This document shows, piece after piece, positions 60,148 through 64,000 of a stretch of 64,000 nucleotides of DNA. A program made the position numbers and the translations under genes. The stretch covers positions 1,364,001 through 1,428,000 of the forward strand of contig CM022377.1 in assembly GCA_011800155.1 (NCBI GenBank), given 5' to 3'. The DNA is from Flammulina velutipes. Lineage: Eukaryota > Basidiomycota > Agaricomycetes > Agaricales > Physalacriaceae. The notes beneath the pieces were generated by a model. That model did no database searches. It had not been told where the DNA came from and saw only the letters and a list, made by a program, of their open reading frames with translations. The number at the start of each line of letters is the position of its first letter. Within the stretch, counting starts at the first letter, position 1.

Positions 60148-62749
60148 TTAATTCCACCGATACTCCATCTCTACAGCATACATTGGCCCCACAAGCGTTC
60201 CAAGTCGCGCGTCAAACAAGGCCTTCCCACCTCCATAGTAAGCGTCATGAGCTGTGTAAAGATTATTCAGGTTCACAAAGGTTATACATTGGAACGTACC
60301 CCACCACGCAGCGCGAAACCAACGCTCAGCACAAGCCATCTCTTCCAGAGAAACGAACGATCCACCAATATGGATCATGTTGAGGATGGAGATGTCGGCA
60401 TGGCCAGGATAGCCAAGGTAGTCCTTGCTCAAGGGCAGGATGAAGCGAAATTTCTGGACGTTCAAAGAGGCAGTGGTGTCGACTTCCTTGAACCCGGATG
60501 CCTCGAGGGATTGGAAGCCATACTTGATTGACTCAAGGATTTGCCTCGGATCTCCTCGGCTGTGAGCTTGGCGTACGACGACATGCATCACTATTGCATA
60601 GGCACAAGCCAGGATTAATCGGGGTGTACCATTCCCGTCACCGTATGTGGCGCGAATTTTCGAGAGGAGGCCAAGGGCTGTCTTGAGGTCAAGTTTGAGT
60701 TCTGTTCGTCGCGCAAGTGCAACCAGATCACCGATAAGCCTGTCCCGTTGTTGGCAAGCCAAAGCACCATCAGCACGATCTGCCTGGCATAGTACACAGT
60801 CACAAGCACCCTCCAAAAAATGACCCAACACCTTCTCTCGACGAGAGTAGCCATCATGGTGAACGTATGGTATGGTTATTTCGGTGTCAGGCGCGACGTT
60901 TTTCAGCGCGCGTATGACCATCACATTCCCGAAGAAACGCCAAGATGCATTTGAGTGGCAAGCGTGATTGAAGAGGGAAGGGGATGTATACAACGCAGAC
61001 GGTGAATCTGCGTCTTCGCTAGCGTTTCCTCCCATAGAAAGGGTCTCTTCCGTCACCTGACCTAGCGCCGCTAGACCAAAGGCGTTGTACATTGCCACCC
61101 CTTCTACTTGGGCGACATTTATGTCGATACTCCATTCCAACGGGTTAATCGCGACGTGATCAGGAGTTTGAGTTAGTGAGTAGTCAGATGGAGGCGCGGA
61201 ATACTTGGGACCTGCGTACAGATCCCCGATGCGACCAGCCTCCTTTGGGCAACCTAGCATTCGCGCCACAATTCGGTAAAGCAGGCCAACCTGTGTGCCC
61301 CTCTTGTAGGTCTGTGTAATGAAGTTAATCGCGAAGAGATGTTCATGCCGATCTAATTCATAGGGTGTCATTATTGCAAAAGGGTTCGACACCATCTACC
61401 AGTGTTGTGTTAGTCCTGGCAACAAGATTCAAATTATTAGTGGAAACTCACCAGAAGTTCACCCGCCTTTATCTCACGGGCAGCTGAAATCCCTCTCCCG
61501 CCACCTCGCTTTGGGAACGTGGCAAGTTTAATGCCTGGAGACACATATTCCGCTACATCCAGGTCGACCAGAGAGCCACCTGAAGAGCGGAACATATGTA
61601 GCCAGTCATAGCTTCCCTTCTCCTGCTCTTTCACACGGCTAATGCACCGTTTCATCCACTGATCAACACCTGCGGCGTCAGCGCCAGCGCCATCCTTCAA
61701 AGTTTGAAAGCGCGTAAATGCCGCCCTGAACATTCCTAATCCATATTCAGCAACGGCCATGCGATACTTAGCCTTGAACACCATGTCGGCATCGGGAGGC
61801 GTAGCTTTCAACACAGAGGCAGCATCAGACAACGCTGCGCCATACCACTTGAGAGATAGATAGGCCTGTGCCCGGTTGAGAGGGAGGACGATGAGAGATG
61901 GGTCAAGATTGGAAGCATGAGTCCAGGCGATGACGGCCGGGATGAAAAATCGCTCTTTGAAAAACGCATTCCCTTTGGCCTTCCAGTCCAGGGCAGAGCG
62001 ACCACTTAGTAGACCGCGGTCAGGCGAAGGTGTCTTCCAATCCAGGCGGTGAGCTGAAGGGGCAAGGATGACAATATCTGAGGGTGAGTCGATTCGAATC
62101 ATCATGTTTCCTTGGGAGCTAGCTCCTGCCATCTTCAACCAAGGCTCCCGTATAGCAAGAACTGTCCCAACTGGAAGGTACGCGTCCATCCGCGACGCGC
62201 TTGCTTGAAAAAGGGTAGGGATGGTGTAAGCGCAGACGAGGACTGCAACGCCCTCAAAGTCTTCTACGAAGAGCTCGAGAGCAATGTTTCGAACTATTTC
62301 GATGATCAAAGGTCAAACGCGTAGAGCTTGATTAACTATCGCACCTGCTTTATAGAGTGTCCGACAGACAAGATACTTGCCCTAGAGATCCAAGAATCAA
62401 TATACAGTAAGGCTCTGTCAGAATGGTACACCCCACTCTACCTTGTGAACTCGATGACAATCCATTTCTCGAAGAGCAACTGTACGACGAGTTCATAAAG
62501 CCGGCATAACGAGCTACAATAGAATACTTACTGGGCTTCAGAGTGTCCATCGATGTACTGGAAAAGGTCTTGTCCTGCCCGAAAAAAGCCGTCCTTGATA
62601 GTCCGAAGCCGGACATTCCTTTGAGTGTTGAAGCATGCTGAGAAGCTAGTTCGATGCGTGTGGATGGTACGAAAGGCGTCGGCGTCGCTCGTCGCTCTTC
62701 ATCCCATCTTGCTTTTGTTTCTGCTATCACTTTGGCAGGGTCTTGCATC
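60148..62749 (-). CDS. TPR- and SET-domain protein (putative lysine methyltransferase)
   Basis: The last exon is 61395-60148; the exon upstream ends at 61452 and joins in phase (AGELL to MVSNPF). The N-terminus probably starts at 62749 (MQDPAKVIAETKARWDEERR) or 62841. Small exons between 62560 and 62250 are unresolved. A YLPVGTVLAIREPWLKMAG-like domain precedes TPRs (DWKAKGNAFFKERFFIPAVI, LNRAQAYLSLKWYGAALSDA). The SET domain has GRGISAAREIKAGELL, then SPSLFNHACHSNASWRFFGN (the NHxCxxN cofactor-site motif), VIRALKNVAPDTEITIPYV and the post-SET CDCVLC. This order is typical of fungal TPR-SET, SMYD-related proteins. It would transfer methyl groups from S-adenosylmethionine to a protein lysine; the target is unknown. 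Confidence 0.8.
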
Positions 62750-63027
62750 TGTTCGTGCGTAGTAGGTGAAGTCTGCGAGGAGGGAGAGATAGATGACTGG
62801 TCACTGAAGGATGAAGACAGGTAAGAGTTGAGATGTAACACACGTGTGTGCGGCCAGTACGCTCGAGCGTGGGAAAGACTGGTAGAGCAGTTGAGAAATC
62901 ATCGAGGTAAAAATCTTGACACGGGCCTAAGATGCATTATACAATAAAGATGAGTGGGGGAAGCAAACTAGAGGAATTATAGGATACATGTGGCTAGTAG
63001 AAAACTTTTGGTGTGTTGAATCGTCCC

Positions 63028-64000
63028 TTAAAAGCCGCCCATGCCACCCATGCCGCCCATGCCTCCCATACCGCCCATGCCACCAGCAGGTCCCTTCTCC
63101 TCAACCTCCGCGTCGACTATACAACACTCGCTGGTTGTCAGCAAAGATGCGACACCGCTAGCATCCACCAACGCTGTGCGCACGACCTTCAGGGGATCGA
63201 CGATACCCTTCTTGATCATGTCAACGTACTCGCCCTTGCTCGCGTCGTAACCCATTGCGAATTTGTCCTCGGCCCCGTACTGGTTGAGAAGAGTACCGGT
63301 GATGACACTCGCCTCCTCGCCCGCGTTGTTGAGAATGGCACGTGCAGGTCCCAGGAGCGCACGGCGAATAATGTTCACACCGAGCTCTTGGTCGAAGTTG
63401 GCCGTGGGCACACTGGTATCAGTGCCCTTGCCACCTTCTTTTCCAAGAATGAGGCTGGCCTTGAGGAGAGCGACACCACCACCGGGAAGAATACCTTCCT
63501 CCACAGCTGCCCGAGTAGCGTTCAAGGCATCGTCGTAACGGTCCTTCTTCTCACCGACCTCGACTTCACTGGAGCCGCCGACCTTGATGACCGCTACACC
63601 GCCGCCGAGCTTGGCAAGACGCTCTTGCAGGCGGGTCTTGTCGTATTCGCTGGTAGATGCGTCCTCCATAACAGCACGGATCTGTTCGCAGCGACCAGAT
63701 ATCATGGACGCGGCACCTTCACCATTGAGGACAATGGTATCCTCCTTGGTAATCGTGATCCCACCAGAGCTTCCCAGCATCTCCTTGGTCGCACGCTCGA
63801 GCTTGATGTCGACCTCGTCCGAGAAGACGGTACCACCAGTGAGGATAGCAAGGTCACCGAGAATGTTCTTGCGGTTGTCACCGAACCCTGGCGCCTTGAT
63901 GGCGACGACCTGGAGCTGACCACGAAGCTTGTTGACAATGCAAGCAGCCAAGGCCTCGCTGTCTACGTCCTCGGCAATGATCACGAGGGGGCGGCGAGCC
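63028..64000 (-). CDS. HSP60: Mitochondrial HSP60 chaperonin, C-terminal part (5' end cut by window edge)
   Basis: An open frame reaching the right edge, about 324 codons. Visible HSP60/GroEL signatures are [87 protein letters not shown] and [20 protein letters not shown]. The C-terminal Gly-Gly-Met repeats (five GGM units ending GGF) are the flexible tail inside the folding cage. HSP60 assembles into heptameric rings in the mitochondrial matrix and folds proteins with HSP10 and ATP. The apical-domain start, equatorial N-terminal half and presequence lie beyond base 64000. No intron is seen in this part. Confidence 0.96.
   Translation of the reverse strand, partial: ARRPLVIIAEDVDSEALAACIVNKLRGQLQVVAIKAPGFGDNRKNILGDLAILTGGTVFSDEVDIKLERATKEMLGSSGGITITKEDTIVLNGEGAASMISGRCEQIRAVMEDASTSEYDKTRLQERLAKLGGGVAVIKVGGSSEVEVGEKKDRYDDALNATRAAVEEGILPGGGVALLKASLILGKEGGKGTDTSVPTANFDQELGVNIIRRALLGPARAILNNAGEEASVITGTLLNQYGAEDKFAMGYDASKGEYVDMIKKGIVDPLKVVRTALVDASGVASLLTTSECCIVDAEVEEKGPAGGMGGMGGMGGMGGMGGF
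63037..63084 (-). repeat. 9-base tandem repeat coding the HSP60 GGM tail
   Basis: Plus-strand units of the type CATGCCGCC repeat about five times with third-position changes. They encode Gly-Gly-Met. The synonymous variation indicates selection on the peptide. Confidence 0.8.

Noticed and set aside
63041..63250. Pro-Met-rich plus-strand ORF and possible minisatellite
   Set aside because: It is the antisense of the HSP60 Gly-Gly-Met tail; the repeat is explained by the protein.

Overview
The window is nuclear DNA of a filamentous basidiomycete, most likely an Agaricomycete. Nearly every gene is split by 45-60 base GT-AG introns with CTRAY-like branch points. The families present fit this: DUF6533 membrane proteins, an ERT1-type zinc-cluster regulator, a CVVL-ended Rho1, a TEY MAP kinase and paired Delta-12 desaturases. 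Exon models were built by hand from splice sites, reading phase and remembered family features. No alignment or transcript data were available.

Layout. 1-5.5 kb (-): a large ankyrin protein with an N-terminal nucleotidyltransferase-like domain, cut by the left edge. 5.8-11.1 kb: an unknown gene with a frame break (+), a secreted START-like protein (+) and two tandem DUF6533 membrane proteins (-). 11.6-13.3 kb: an ammonium transporter (-). 14.5-15.7 kb: an intact and a decayed copy of an unknown small gene family, here called HPNDP (-). 15.9-24.9 kb: a shortened SRP72-like gene, a membrane-anchored acid-phosphatase-like protein with an altered catalytic motif, an F-box-like gene (all +), a pinin-like gene and a YMC020W-like alpha/beta hydrolase (both -). 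24.9-33.5 kb is gene-poor. It holds a 650 bp element with TA-flanked inverted repeats, an aldo/keto reductase, a small COX8-like gene and decayed ORFs.

33.5-49.8 kb is gene-dense: two divergent Delta-12 desaturases, an SLM1-like PH protein, a FUS3/KSS1-type MAP kinase, a broken kinase-like duplicate, a third HPNDP copy, the intact kinase-like gene, a large disordered protein, RHO1 and a bHLH factor. 49.8-53.5 kb has no gene I can support. 53.5-64 kb: an ERT1-like regulator divergent from an amino-acid permease, then on the minus strand an F-box protein, a TPR-SET protein and the C-terminal part of mitochondrial HSP60, cut by the right edge.

Most genes are housekeeping or signalling: membrane-stress and cell-wall control (SLM1-like, RHO1), MAPK signalling, carbon and nitrogen use (ERT1, permease, ammonium transporter), lipid desaturation and mitochondria (COX8, HSP60). 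The unusual material is the HPNDP family and its repeated association with decayed duplicates, the kinase-like duplication, the inverted-repeat element, the catalytic His-to-Asn change in the phosphatase-like protein, the miniature SRP72 and the nucleotidyltransferase-ankyrin fusion. No CRISPR array, rRNA or convincing tRNA was seen.
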